Shown here: piece after piece, positions 8,246 to 16,879 of the stretch
How positions within the stretch are numbered: position 1 is the stretch's first letter
Layout: each line of letters opens with the position of its first letter
Assembly: GCF_009296315.1 (NCBI RefSeq)
Contig: NZ_WHLY01000002.1
Span: forward strand, 5,616,501-5,680,500
Length of the DNA: 64,000 nucleotides
Direction: 5' to 3'
Source: Salmonirosea aquatica
GTDB taxonomy: Bacteria > Bacteroidota > Bacteroidia > Cytophagales > Spirosomataceae
The notes under the pieces: model-generated
Databases searched by the model: none
Told to the model about the DNA's origin: nothing
The model's input: the letters and a program-made list of their open reading frames with translations, nothing else
Translations under genes and position numbers: made by a program

Positions 8246-9121
8246 TTACAGATGCGGTACCTTCATCACTTTAACAAACTTACGGCTTCCGGCATTAAAA
8301 AGAGGGATATAGCCCCGTTCTGAGGCCGTTTGTTCACTTAAACCATCGGGCAGGCGATGCGGGTAATATCGCTCCATCGTCTGTGGATTAATCCAGAACC
8401 TCTGGGGGGGCGTATCGCCCGTCGGCACAAAGCCCAGCTTAAGGTAGCTACGCCCGGTCGACCATTCCAGGTCGGCGTAGGTCATCACATCATCGGGTTG
8501 GTGCGCTTTGGTAAAATGACTCAGCAGTTTGTCGAGGCCTCCAACGACGGTTGTGTTGAGCAGATTAGCATACCGAACCAGCTCAAAGGAATAATGAGGG
8601 TGCCCTGCGCGCACGAACTGGCGCGGACGGGCAAAGGTACCCACTGCTACCAGCAACGCATCGGCTTCGGGTGGGTTTTGAAGTACCCGAAAGTGTTTGC
8701 TAGGTAAAAAGAGCCCGTATTTGAATTTAGAAAGAACGGCATCCTGCAAATGATTTTCCTGTAAGAAATCCAGCGTCGTGGGTCGGTCGAGGCGACGTGC
8801 CTGCGTCAGGCGGGCGGGAATGCGCTCGGATATTCCCAATTGAGCCTTTATCCGTGACTGAACGATGGAACGTTTGGTATGCCAAATATCCTCCCAGAGT
8901 GTCACCTGAAGCGTCGGTTTGCCTTCCGTTTCCGCTGAACTTGACAAGGTTTTTTTTTCTTCGACGAGCGGCAGCAGATTTACTCTTAAGTCAGTTTCGT
9001 TTTTTGACAGGATATGCAAAGCCCACTGATTGGAAAATGACTCCGAAAGACTTATTTCCTCCACGGGCAGTGTTTGGGCCCATTCCATAACCTCGGATAC
9101 GAAGGATGGTTTTTCGTTCAT
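8246..9121 (-). CDS. Chromosomal protein resembling the C-terminal domain of phage Hef-like proteins
   Basis: A 291-residue protein. The start is ATG 9121 (MNEKPSF), leaving 23 nt after the upstream SGNH hydrolase; the longer frame to 9166 would overlap that gene. The C-terminal half (about 130-270) has the order seen in phage Hef-type and related endonuclease-associated proteins: DFLQENHLQ, KFKYGLFL, LVAVGTFARPRQF, SFELVRYANLLNTTVVGG, LLSHFTKA, VMTYADLEWSTG, SYLKLGF and a final WINPQTMERYYPHR. The N-terminal half is not recognised and no clear nuclease motif is seen. The family name is from memory of the pattern and should be searched. There is no phage gene nearby. Confidence 0.55.
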   Translation of the reverse strand: MNEKPSFVSEVMEWAQTLPVEEISLSESFSNQWALHILSKNETDLRVNLLPLVEEKKTLSSSAETEGKPTLQVTLWEDIWHTKRSIVQSRIKAQLGISERIPARLTQARRLDRPTTLDFLQENHLQDAVLSKFKYGLFLPSKHFRVLQNPPEADALLVAVGTFARPRQFVRAGHPHYSFELVRYANLLNTTVVGGLDKLLSHFTKAHQPDDVMTYADLEWSTGRSYLKLGFVPTGDTPPQRFWINPQTMERYYPHRLPDGLSEQTASERGYIPLFNAGSRKFVKVMKVPHL

Positions 9122-9144
9122 AGTGCGAAGGGCGGGTTGCGCCA

Positions 9145-9975
9145 CTACCAACGGAGTCCTTTCCACTGGTCGGCCAGCAGGTGGGCGATGATTTCATTGC
9201 CCTTGTTGGATGGATGAAGCCCGTCGTAGGTCATATTGATGGCGGCTTCGGGATAGGGGTACTCGTCCTTTTCGGGATCGAACGGGATTGTGGTGTATTC
9301 GGGGTAGGTGTAATTCCGGTACTCGCCGGTGGCGGGATCTTTTAATCTTTTGAAATTCACCATATTTTCCACCGTCATGCCACTGGCGTGGTAGAGGTCT
9401 ACAACCGGAATTTTTTCGTAACGGCCTATGTCCACCACTGCCTTGGCAAACTGCTCCAGGGTTTGGTCTTTTTTGGATTTGTAGGAGCCGTATGCGTTGT
9501 TTTTTGGGTTGTTGATATACACAAAATCACCTCGCTGCATGGGCGTAATGAGAATAATTCGGGCTTTTCGATTAAGCTGTTTCAGTTTATCCGTAATCAG
9601 TCGAAAGGCACCATGTACGGTGGAAGGGCCTGTGTTTTGCTCATAATCGGCCAAGGTACCCAATGGCCGTCCCTGCCACCAGTCGTTGGTACCCAGAAAA
9701 ACAGTATACACATCGGCTTTTACCAACCCGAGCTTATCCAGACTTTCGGCAATCTTAATGGCGGTCCAGCCATTATGTCCTTGATTGATGTATTCCACGC
9801 GGGGGAAATGTTCAGAAATCTGGGTAAGGTACCCCTTGGTCAGGCGGTTGCCTGTTTCGTCGGGGTGGTCGTTGAGGTAGGTAATGGAGTCGCCGATGGC
9901 TACCCAGCTGATTTTCTTTGGAGCTGCGCCCACGAAAACCAGCATGAGCAATGCGAAAAGAAGGTGTTTTTTCAT
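9145..9975 (-). CDS. Secreted SGNH/GDSL-family hydrolase
   Basis: A 276-residue esterase-like protein with a signal peptide (MKKHLLFALLMLVFVGAA). SGNH blocks are present: block I AIGDSIT (S30 nucleophile), a block II glycine near NQGHNGW, block III GTNDWW and block V DGLHPSNKG with the Asp-His pair. Relatives deacetylate sugars or hydrolyse esters and lipids; the substrate is unknown. It lies between mnmE (22 nt upstream) and the Hef-like protein (23 nt downstream) on the same strand, so the three are probably cotranscribed. Confidence 0.88.
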   Translation of the reverse strand: MKKHLLFALLMLVFVGAAPKKISWVAIGDSITYLNDHPDETGNRLTKGYLTQISEHFPRVEYINQGHNGWTAIKIAESLDKLGLVKADVYTVFLGTNDWWQGRPLGTLADYEQNTGPSTVHGAFRLITDKLKQLNRKARIILITPMQRGDFVYINNPKNNAYGSYKSKKDQTLEQFAKAVVDIGRYEKIPVVDLYHASGMTVENMVNFKRLKDPATGEYRNYTYPEYTTIPFDPEKDEYPYPEAAINMTYDGLHPSNKGNEIIAHLLADQWKGLRW

Positions 9976-9997
9976 GAGTAGAAAGGGTTAAGGATTA

Positions 9998-11353
9998 TTA
10001 CTTCCCGATACAGAATTTACTGAAAATATTAGCCAAAAGGTCATCCGAGACGATGGTGCCTGTGATTTCGCCCAAATGGTAGAGGGCCAGTCGGATGTCC
10101 TGCGCCAGGAAATCACCCGTGATGCCCGCATCGAGGCCTTGCAGCACCTCGTCCAGGGCCGCCGAAGTTTTGACCAGATGTTCATAATGGCGGAGATTGG
10201 TCACGACGGTATCCGTGCCGGCCTGGCTCTGAACCTGGCTGACGATGGCGGCTTTAAGAGTGTCAAGGTGCAGGTGGGTGTGGGCGGAGATAGGCACGGC
10301 ATGGGGAGGGGAAGGAATCTGGTTTTCCAAAAGATCCACTTTATTCCTCACCCAAATAACCTTCTTATCGGCCGGCAGTCCCTGTGCCAGTACTTCTACC
10401 TCCCGCAGGGTTTCTTCGCTATCGTACAGCATCAATACCACGTCGGCCTTTTCCATCGCCCGGCGCGAGCGTTCGATGCCCAGCGATTCGACTACATCCT
10501 GGGTTTCGCGGATTCCGGCAGTGTCGATAAAGCGGAATTTCAGGCCTTCCAATACCAATGTGTCTTCGATCACATCGCGGGTAGTCCCGGCGATTGCCGT
10601 CACGATGGCTTTTTCTTCGTTGAGCAGGGCGTTGAGTAAGGTGGATTTGCCCACGTTGGGGGAACCAATGATCGCTACAGGTACCCCATCTTTGAGGGCA
10701 TTGCCGTAGTCGAACGACTCGATGAGTGGGTGAATGGTACCTTGCAAATTTTGGATAAGCGTACGCAGATCATCCCGCTGGGCAAACTCTACGTCTTCTT
10801 CGCCGAAATCCAATTCCAGCTCCACCAGTGAGGCAAAATGAATCAGCTCTTCCCGTAACGCCTGTAATTTTTTCGAGAAACCGCCCCGCAGTTGCGTCAA
10901 GGCCGTCCGGTGGCTTACTTCCGAGTCGGCCGCGATGAGGTCGGCCACGGCTTCGGCCTGCACCAGATCGAACTGGCCGTTCAGAAAAGCCCGTTGGGTA
11001 AATTCGCCCGGTCGGGCAATGCGCGCTCCTCCTTTGACAAGTACCTTCAGAATCTGCCGGACAATGTAGTCGGAGCCATGGCAGGCGATTTCTACGGCAT
11101 CTTCCCGGGTAAAAGATCGTGGCGCACGGAAGACCGTAACCAGCACTTCGTCAATGAGGGTACCTTCCTGGCGAATCGTGCCGAAATGCACCGTGTGACT
11201 TTCCACTGTAGTCAAATCCTTTCCCCGGAAATAGCGGTTTGTGAGGTCAATGGCCCCTTCTCCGGAAATCCGGACGACGGCGATAGCCCCCACACCCGAA
11301 GCGGTAGCCAGGGCACAGATGGGTTCCTGCTGGTTGATTGAAATAGCGTTCAT
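9998..11353 (-). CDS. mnmE: tRNA uridine-5-carboxymethylaminomethyl modification GTPase
   Basis: MnmE works with MnmG to modify wobble U34 of tRNAs. The 451 residues show the N-terminal folate-binding domain (ICALATASGVGAIAVVRISG, PRSFTREDAVEI), the helical domain with an inserted Ras-like G domain (P-loop GSPNVGKST near residue 230, G3 DTAG, G4 NKVD) and the diagnostic C-terminus FCIGK with its catalytic Cys. Full length. A divergent gene starts 106 bp upstream. Confidence 0.97.
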   Translation of the reverse strand: MNAISINQQEPICALATASGVGAIAVVRISGEGAIDLTNRYFRGKDLTTVESHTVHFGTIRQEGTLIDEVLVTVFRAPRSFTREDAVEIACHGSDYIVRQILKVLVKGGARIARPGEFTQRAFLNGQFDLVQAEAVADLIAADSEVSHRTALTQLRGGFSKKLQALREELIHFASLVELELDFGEEDVEFAQRDDLRTLIQNLQGTIHPLIESFDYGNALKDGVPVAIIGSPNVGKSTLLNALLNEEKAIVTAIAGTTRDVIEDTLVLEGLKFRFIDTAGIRETQDVVESLGIERSRRAMEKADVVLMLYDSEETLREVEVLAQGLPADKKVIWVRNKVDLLENQIPSPPHAVPISAHTHLHLDTLKAAIVSQVQSQAGTDTVVTNLRHYEHLVKTSAALDEVLQGLDAGITGDFLAQDIRLALYHLGEITGTIVSDDLLANIFSKFCIGK

Positions 11354-11459
11354 CGGATGAATGGACCGGACTTGCGTTCCATATTTGTCTATATTTGAAG
11401 CCCGAAGTATCAGGTCTGTCTAATCTGACGAGGCTGTTGATTTTTACAAAGGTACGGTA

Positions 11460-11981
11460 ATGAGAAAAAAGATCCGTTGTATTTGGGTGCTGGGAATTGC
11501 ACTTGGGTTTTTGGCTGGATGCTCGAGTCACACCCTGTATTTGGTTCGTCATGCTGAAAAAGCTGCTACTCCGGCCAATGACCCGCCCCTCACCGCCGTC
11601 GGCCAGCAACGAGCGCAGGCGTTGCTGGATACCCTGCGAAATAAAAATATCGAATATATTTTTTCAACGAACACGCTGCGTACGCGCTCCACGGCCGAAC
11701 CGCTGTCCCAAGCGATCGGGGTACCTATAGAGCCCTACGCCACCGATACCCTATGGGAGGTAGCCCGTCGGCTGACCAAACTTCGCGGTGGCAATGTTCT
11801 GGTCGTGGGACACAGTAATACGCTTCTGCCCCTCCTGGATCAACTGCCGGTCACCCATCAGAAGAAAACGATTCCCGACAGCGATTACGACAATCTGTTC
11901 ATCGTTACGGTGAAGCGACGTTTTCTGCGTCCTCCGCTGATTCGTTTGGAGGAGGGTACCTTTGGAGCGTTGGCTGAGTGA
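11460..11981 (+). CDS. SixA-like histidine phosphatase lipoprotein
   Basis: A 173-residue member of the histidine phosphatase (phosphoglycerate mutase) superfamily. The lipobox LAGC puts the lipidated Cys at residue 21, so it is anchored in the envelope. The catalytic motif LVRHAEK (R30, H31) and the second-half GHSN are present, while the domain is short, like SixA. The substrate is unknown. TATATTTG at 11390-11397 could be its -7 box. It converges on the oxygenase gene 14 bp downstream. Confidence 0.84.
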   Translation: MRKKIRCIWVLGIALGFLAGCSSHTLYLVRHAEKAATPANDPPLTAVGQQRAQALLDTLRNKNIEYIFSTNTLRTRSTAEPLSQAIGVPIEPYATDTLWEVARRLTKLRGGNVLVVGHSNTLLPLLDQLPVTHQKKTIPDSDYDNLFIVTVKRRFLRPPLIRLEEGTFGALAE

Positions 11982-11995
11982 GGTAGGGGTACCTT

Positions 11996-13033
11996 CTACC
12001 GCCAGTAGCGTTCCAGTACCGGTGAGGCTGGTTTTTGCAGGGACATCAGTTTGGGAAAAAACGGCGCTTGCAGAGCTACTTTCACAAACCGATCCTCCCA
12101 TTCCGCTTTGGGAATATCCAGCAAATCGGCGGTTGAATCACCCAGGAAGAAACGCATCTGCGCCGCCGGGGCGTTTCGTAGGGAAGGGGAGGTAATTTGT
12201 TGTTCAATCGCTTTCAGCAAAGCCCGGGTCAAGCCCTGCCCCGCCTCGGAAGACCTGAATTGCCGGGCCGAAATGCCTTTTTCCAGGCGGTACGCTTCCA
12301 GCATATTCTGCGGAAGCAGGGCGGGATCTACCCCTAGGAGTTCACCCACCACATTCCAGAAGTGTAAAAAAGAAGACTCTTCTTTCTGGGAAACCGAAAT
12401 TTTGAGTTTTCGAAATCCTTTAATCGCAATGTACGAAAAGGAAAGATTGGTGGCGGCCATGTCCTCCTGACAGATAGGGTACCCCCAGGCCGCATCCCAG
12501 CGGCCGCTGTGGAGCGTAAACCAGCGAATGGCGGCGTGCAGAAGTCGGATTTTGGCGATGCGCTGAAAGTTACGGCCATTGTGCCAGTCGGGCTCCTGCA
12601 TGATACCGAACACGAACGCTCCCGTCTCTTCCAGCCGTTGGTAGGTATTATTCCGGATGCGTTCCGAAATCCAAAGCACCTGGGCACCGTTGGCTCCAGC
12701 ATAGCAGTAGGGTAGGGAGTAGGTACCCAATAGTAGGGAAATAAGGCGGTAGTTCCGCCAAAAGAAAGCCATCCCCTCGTCAAACGCCTGTGCATCAAAA
12801 GTATCAGGAAATTTGTTTTGGGATTTGATAAATTCCTGAACTGCGTCGGACTGGCCCTCAAAGGTGAAATCTTCGTAGTTGGTCAGGAAGCGCATCAGTG
12901 GACCGACCGCCCCATGTCCTCCCTGAGCGGCCACGGCGTCGATGACCGCATCGGCGGCCGGGTCGCCGGTATGCCGGTAGGGTTCCAGGAAATCAGCGGG
13001 GAATGATCGACCCGTTATCGTATCTTTGCGCAT
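11996..13033 (-). CDS. MpaB/rubber-oxygenase-like (DUF2236) protein
   Basis: A 345-residue protein of the DUF2236 family, which includes haem b latex-clearing oxygenases and fungal MpaB. The conserved helix RIAKIRLLHAAIRW (about residues 155-170), GYPICQEDMAATNLSFSYIAI and the C-terminal part with FFLGDSTADLL fit that family. Bacterial members are mostly uncharacterised, so an oxygenase role is inferred. No signal peptide is visible. It is convergent with the SixA-like gene and divergent from queE. Confidence 0.78.
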   Translation of the reverse strand: MRKDTITGRSFPADFLEPYRHTGDPAADAVIDAVAAQGGHGAVGPLMRFLTNYEDFTFEGQSDAVQEFIKSQNKFPDTFDAQAFDEGMAFFWRNYRLISLLLGTYSLPYCYAGANGAQVLWISERIRNNTYQRLEETGAFVFGIMQEPDWHNGRNFQRIAKIRLLHAAIRWFTLHSGRWDAAWGYPICQEDMAATNLSFSYIAIKGFRKLKISVSQKEESSFLHFWNVVGELLGVDPALLPQNMLEAYRLEKGISARQFRSSEAGQGLTRALLKAIEQQITSPSLRNAPAAQMRFFLGDSTADLLDIPKAEWEDRFVKVALQAPFFPKLMSLQKPASPVLERYWR

Positions 13034-13116
13034 GAAACTGAATTGGACTTTTCTCTTTGGAATAGAACCTCACGCAGAGGAGTTTGGTTTAGTTTAAAAT
13101 CAGTAATTTGGAGAAA

Positions 13117-13767
13117 ATGGCGGTGATGAGTTTAAAAGAAAGCGCAGAGCAGGTGGAGTATGAAGTAGGTACTTTGCTTCCGATCATGGAAGCTTTCTAT
13201 ACTTTACAGGGTGAAGGAGCGCACACGGGCCGGGCGGCGTACTTTATTCGGTTGGGGGGGTGTGATGTGGGCTGTCACTGGTGCGACGTGAAAGAATCGT
13301 GGGATGCGGATCATCACCCGAAGACCTCTATTGCAAATATCGTAGCCGGAGCTCTGGCGCATCGGGGTAGGTTGGCGGTAATTACGGGTGGCGAGCCTTT
13401 GATGTACAATATGGACGCGTTGACCCGGGCGCTCCAGGAAGTTGGCTTCCAGACCAATATTGAAACGTCTGGAGCTTACCCGCTCTCCGGCCAGTGGGAT
13501 TGGGTATGTTTCTCGCCAAAGAAATTCAAGGTACCCCATCCGTCCATTTATCCCGCCGCCAACGAGCTGAAGGTGATTATTTTTAATAAAAGTGATTTTG
13601 CTTTCGCAGAGGAGCACGCCGCTCGGGTTGGAAAAAGTTGCAAGCTGCTGTTGCAACCCGAATGGAGCCGTCGTGAACAGATGCTGCCCCAGATCATTGA
13701 CTATATTAAAGACAATCCCCGTTGGCAAATATCGTTACAGACTCATAAGTTTATGAATATTCCGTAA
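13117..13767 (+). CDS. queE: 7-carboxy-7-deazaguanine synthase
   Basis: A radical-SAM enzyme that converts carboxytetrahydropterin to 7-carboxy-7-deazaguanine in queuosine synthesis. It has 216 residues from ATG 13117, which has GGAG 4 nt upstream; an in-frame TTG at 13108 is less likely. The cluster-binding motif CX3CX2C is C49, C53, C56 (GGCDVGCHWCD), preceded by TLQGEG and followed by TGGEP, the SAM-binding motif. The spacing CX3CX2C is the ordinary QueE form. Its stop shares one base with the start of the PorE-like gene, so the two are translationally coupled. Confidence 0.94.
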   Translation: MAVMSLKESAEQVEYEVGTLLPIMEAFYTLQGEGAHTGRAAYFIRLGGCDVGCHWCDVKESWDADHHPKTSIANIVAGALAHRGRLAVITGGEPLMYNMDALTRALQEVGFQTNIETSGAYPLSGQWDWVCFSPKKFKVPHPSIYPAANELKVIIFNKSDFAFAEEHAARVGKSCKLLLQPEWSRREQMLPQIIDYIKDNPRWQISLQTHKFMNIP

Positions 13768-15668
13768 TGAACCGCATCATCTGCCTTGTTCTCCTCATCG
13801 TGCTGGCCAGCTGCATGGGTACCTTCGCGCAGGATAAAGCCATGCCTCGCCGGACGCGGGAGCTGTACGACAATGCCCAAATTGCCTGGAAGGAACGAAA
13901 AATGGAAGCAGCGCTGCCTTTGTTCCAGAAACTGGCCGAACTGGAACCCGGCCTTCCCGAGGTACATCTAAGGCTAGGGCAGCTCTACGAATGGCAGCGG
14001 CAAACTGCCCGTGCCCGTTACCATTATCAGCAGCTGGTAAAGCTCGATCCCGATGCGCCGGAAGTAGCCACCGCCTACCAGTGGCTGGGACGTGACACCT
14101 TTCAGCGAGAGTGCTACGACTCGGCGCAGGTGTACCTATCGCAGGCCCTGGCCCGCTACCCCGAACGGTCCAATCTGGCACTGGTTACCCGTAAGTGGAT
14201 CGCTTCAGCCCAATTTGCCGAGCAGGCCATCAGGCATCCTTTGAAAATAAACAAGCGCTCCCTGGGCGATACCGTCAATTTCCTGAAAGCCCAGTTTTTT
14301 CCGGTACTAACCGCTGATAATGAAACACTGATATTCACCGGTCTTACCCCGGAGCGGGACGAGAATATGTACATCACGCACCGGACAGAAAAAGGTTGGG
14401 ACACGCCGGAGGAAATTTCAAAAAATATCAATTCACCCAATAACGAAGGTACCTGTACCATTTCGGCGGACGGCCGAACGTTAGTCTTTACCGCTTGTAA
14501 TCGCCCCGATGGGTACGGGGGCTGCGATTTGTACTTTACCCGGCAAGACGGAAAAGACTGGCTGGCTCCGAAGAATATGGGGCAGACCGTCAATAGCAGC
14601 AACTGGGAATCCCAGCCGTCGTTGTCGGCCGATGGCAGTGTGTTGTACTTCACTTCGGATCGTCCCGGTGGCGCGGGGAAGTCGGATATTTGGAAAACTA
14701 TCCTCGACAGCTCGGGGGAATGGCTTACTCCCACCAATCTGGGTAGGACGATCAACACGCCCGACGAGGAGAACGCCCCTTTCATTCATGCCAACGGACA
14801 TACCCTTTTCTATGCGTCCAATGGGTTGCCGGGTCTGGGTGGGTTCGACCTCTTCATGTCTCAGCGTACCGATACGCTATGGAGCGATCCTAAAAACCTG
14901 GGGTACCCTATCAATACCGTCGCTGATCAGGTAGGGATGTACATATCGGCCGATGGTCAGACCGCCTATTACACCGATGACCGCACCGAGCCCAAAGGTC
15001 GGCGGGCCATGCTCTATGCGTTCACCATTCCCGATACTTTGCAAAAAGCCTTCGTACCCACCAAGTACATCAAAGGAAAGGTGTTTGACCAAAGTACCAA
15101 AGCACCCTTACAGGCCTTGCTCGAATTGTACGACCTGGGGAGTCAGCAGCGGGTGGCCACGTTCTCATCGCAACCTGCCAACGGTGAATTCCTGGCCGTG
15201 TTGAATCAGAACAGTGAACATGCCCTGTATGTGGTGAAAGAAGGGTACCTATTTAAAAGCCTGACTTTCGTGGCCACTGATTCCACTCCCTCATTGCGAC
15301 TGGATATTCCGCTGGAACGGGCCGAGAAGGATCGGGTTGAGGTGCTGAATAATATCTTTTTTGCCACAGGAGAATATACCCTCGATGAGAAATCAAAGGT
15401 AGAGCTGCAAAAACTGGTATTGTTCCTGAAAGACAACCCCAAACTATCTATTGAGATAGCCGGACACACCGACGATGTGGGGAGCGATAAGGAAAATTTG
15501 GAACTTTCACGGCAGCGGGCCCAAAGCGTAGTTCGCTACCTGGCTGGCTCCGGGCTACCGGACAGTCGGTTTACAGCGATCGGTTATGGTGAAACAAAAC
15601 CCAAGGTACCTAATGATTCTGACCAGAATCGTCGTCTCAACCGCCGGATCGAGTGGCGTATCCGTTGA
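13767..15668 (+). CDS. PorE-like envelope lipoprotein (TPR, beta-propeller, CRD, OmpA domains)
   Basis: A 633-residue protein with the domain order of the T9SS accessory protein PorE: lipobox LASC (Cys16), TPR helices (about 28-155), a WD40/PD40 beta-propeller (about 170-420, repeated SADGRTLVF, SADGSVLYFTSDRPGG, SADGQTAYYTDDR), a carboxypeptidase-regulatory-like domain (about 430-510) and an OmpA C-terminal peptidoglycan-binding domain (about 520-633, IEIAGHTDDVG and NRRLNRRIEWRI). It probably links the outer membrane or T9SS machinery to peptidoglycan. Many Bacteroidota paralogues share this layout, so PorE itself is not proven. It overlaps queE by 1 nt. T9SS substrates occur at 35.4-40.1 kb. 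Confidence 0.82.
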   Translation: MNRIICLVLLIVLASCMGTFAQDKAMPRRTRELYDNAQIAWKERKMEAALPLFQKLAELEPGLPEVHLRLGQLYEWQRQTARARYHYQQLVKLDPDAPEVATAYQWLGRDTFQRECYDSAQVYLSQALARYPERSNLALVTRKWIASAQFAEQAIRHPLKINKRSLGDTVNFLKAQFFPVLTADNETLIFTGLTPERDENMYITHRTEKGWDTPEEISKNINSPNNEGTCTISADGRTLVFTACNRPDGYGGCDLYFTRQDGKDWLAPKNMGQTVNSSNWESQPSLSADGSVLYFTSDRPGGAGKSDIWKTILDSSGEWLTPTNLGRTINTPDEENAPFIHANGHTLFYASNGLPGLGGFDLFMSQRTDTLWSDPKNLGYPINTVADQVGMYISADGQTAYYTDDRTEPKGRRAMLYAFTIPDTLQKAFVPTKYIKGKVFDQSTKAPLQALLELYDLGSQQRVATFSSQPANGEFLAVLNQNSEHALYVVKEGYLFKSLTFVATDSTPSLRLDIPLERAEKDRVEVLNNIFFATGEYTLDEKSKVELQKLVLFLKDNPKLSIEIAGHTDDVGSDKENLELSRQRAQSVVRYLAGSGLPDSRFTAIGYGETKPKVPNDSDQNRRLNRRIEWRIR

Positions 15669-15869
15669 CTTGCTTTGGGTTTTCGCGGTAAAAGTTGCAC
15701 TTTTGTTGTTTACTCCGTGTTAGAAATTAGTCACTAATCCGGGCTTTATTGTGCGGATAGGGATTGGAAGAAACCAGAAAAATAGTTTGATCAATCATTT
15801 ACCGAATGGTCTGGATAGCTGACAAACGAAGTACTGCCTTCTGTCCACCTTCAATTATTTAACAATACA

Positions 15870-16826
15870 ATGACACCCGAAAAAATTGAATGCCTGATCA
15901 TCGGATCAGGTCCCGCCGGTTATACGGCAGCTATATACGCCTCCCGTGCCGGCTTGAAACCCGTTCTCTACCAGGGTCCTCAGCCAGGTGGACAATTGAC
16001 CATCACGACCGATGTGGAAAACTACCCCGGCTACCCCGATGGAATCGGTGGTCCCGAAATGATGATGGATTTTGAGAAGCAAGCCCGTCGATTTGGCGCC
16101 GATATTCGGTACGGGATGGCTACGGCGGTTGATTTTTCAGGAAATTGCCATAAAGTTACCATAGACGACAAGTTCGAAATTGAAGCTGAGTCGGTCATAA
16201 TCTCCACGGGCGCCTCGGCCAAGTGGCTGGGTTTGCCCGGCGAAGAGCGTCTGAATGGACGGGGCGTTTCGGCCTGTGCGGTATGTGATGGCTTCTTCTT
16301 CCGGGGCCAGGACGTGGTTGTGGTAGGAGCAGGCGATACCGCCGCCGAGGAAGCGAGCTACCTGGCCAAACTGTGCCGCAAGGTGACCGTTTTGGTACGG
16401 CGCGATGAGATGCGTGCTTCCAAAATCATGCAGAAACGCCTGATGTCGCTGACCAATGTGGAGATTCTCTGGAACACCGAAACGGTCGAACTCCTGGGAG
16501 AGGAAGGTTTGGAAACGGTAAAGGTGGTGAATAACCAGACCGGCAAAGAAACTCTGTTGCCAGCCACGGGATTTTTTGTAGCTATTGGCCATAAGCCCAA
16601 TACCGACCTGTTTAAAGACTACCTTGATATGGACGCTGCGGGCTATATCCAGACGGTCAAGGGTACCAGCCGCACTAACATTGAAGGGGTGTTTGCCTGT
16701 GGCGACGCTCAGGATTTTGTGTACCGCCAGGCGATTACGGCGGCGGGCACAGGCTGTATGGCTGCCCTGGACGCAGAACGCTATCTGGCCGCCCGGACCC
16801 TGATGGCTGAAGAACAGGAAATGTAG
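15870..16826 (+). CDS. trxB: Thioredoxin-disulfide reductase
   Basis: NADPH-dependent flavoenzyme that reduces thioredoxin in the cytosol. It has 318 residues. The FAD site is GSGPAG (12-17), the redox motif is CAVC (C136, C139), the NADPH site is VVGAGDTAAEEA, and the second FAD motif near the C-terminus is VFACGDAQD. Full length with all key residues. About 200 bp without a gene precede it, and a terminator (16844-16871) follows, so it is probably monocistronic. Confidence 0.96.
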   Translation: MTPEKIECLIIGSGPAGYTAAIYASRAGLKPVLYQGPQPGGQLTITTDVENYPGYPDGIGGPEMMMDFEKQARRFGADIRYGMATAVDFSGNCHKVTIDDKFEIEAESVIISTGASAKWLGLPGEERLNGRGVSACAVCDGFFFRGQDVVVVGAGDTAAEEASYLAKLCRKVTVLVRRDEMRASKIMQKRLMSLTNVEILWNTETVELLGEEGLETVKVVNNQTGKETLLPATGFFVAIGHKPNTDLFKDYLDMDAAGYIQTVKGTSRTNIEGVFACGDAQDFVYRQAITAAGTGCMAALDAERYLAARTLMAEEQEM

Positions 16827-16843
16827 AAAAATCTTGATTATCA

Positions 16844-16871
16844 GGAAGGGTACCCCCCTTCCTTTTCTTTT
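16844..16871 (+). terminator. Terminator downstream of trxB
   Basis: Stem GGAAGGG (16844-16850) pairs with CCCTTCC (16856-16862) around a 5-nt loop and is followed by TTTTCTTTT. A GGTACC palindrome is built into the hairpin. Confidence 0.78.
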
Positions 16872-16879
16872 ATAGATCT

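Noticed and set aside
13254..13260. G7 run in queE as another slippage site
   Set aside because: The reading frame continues correctly through it into the CX3CX2C motif, so the gene is intact.
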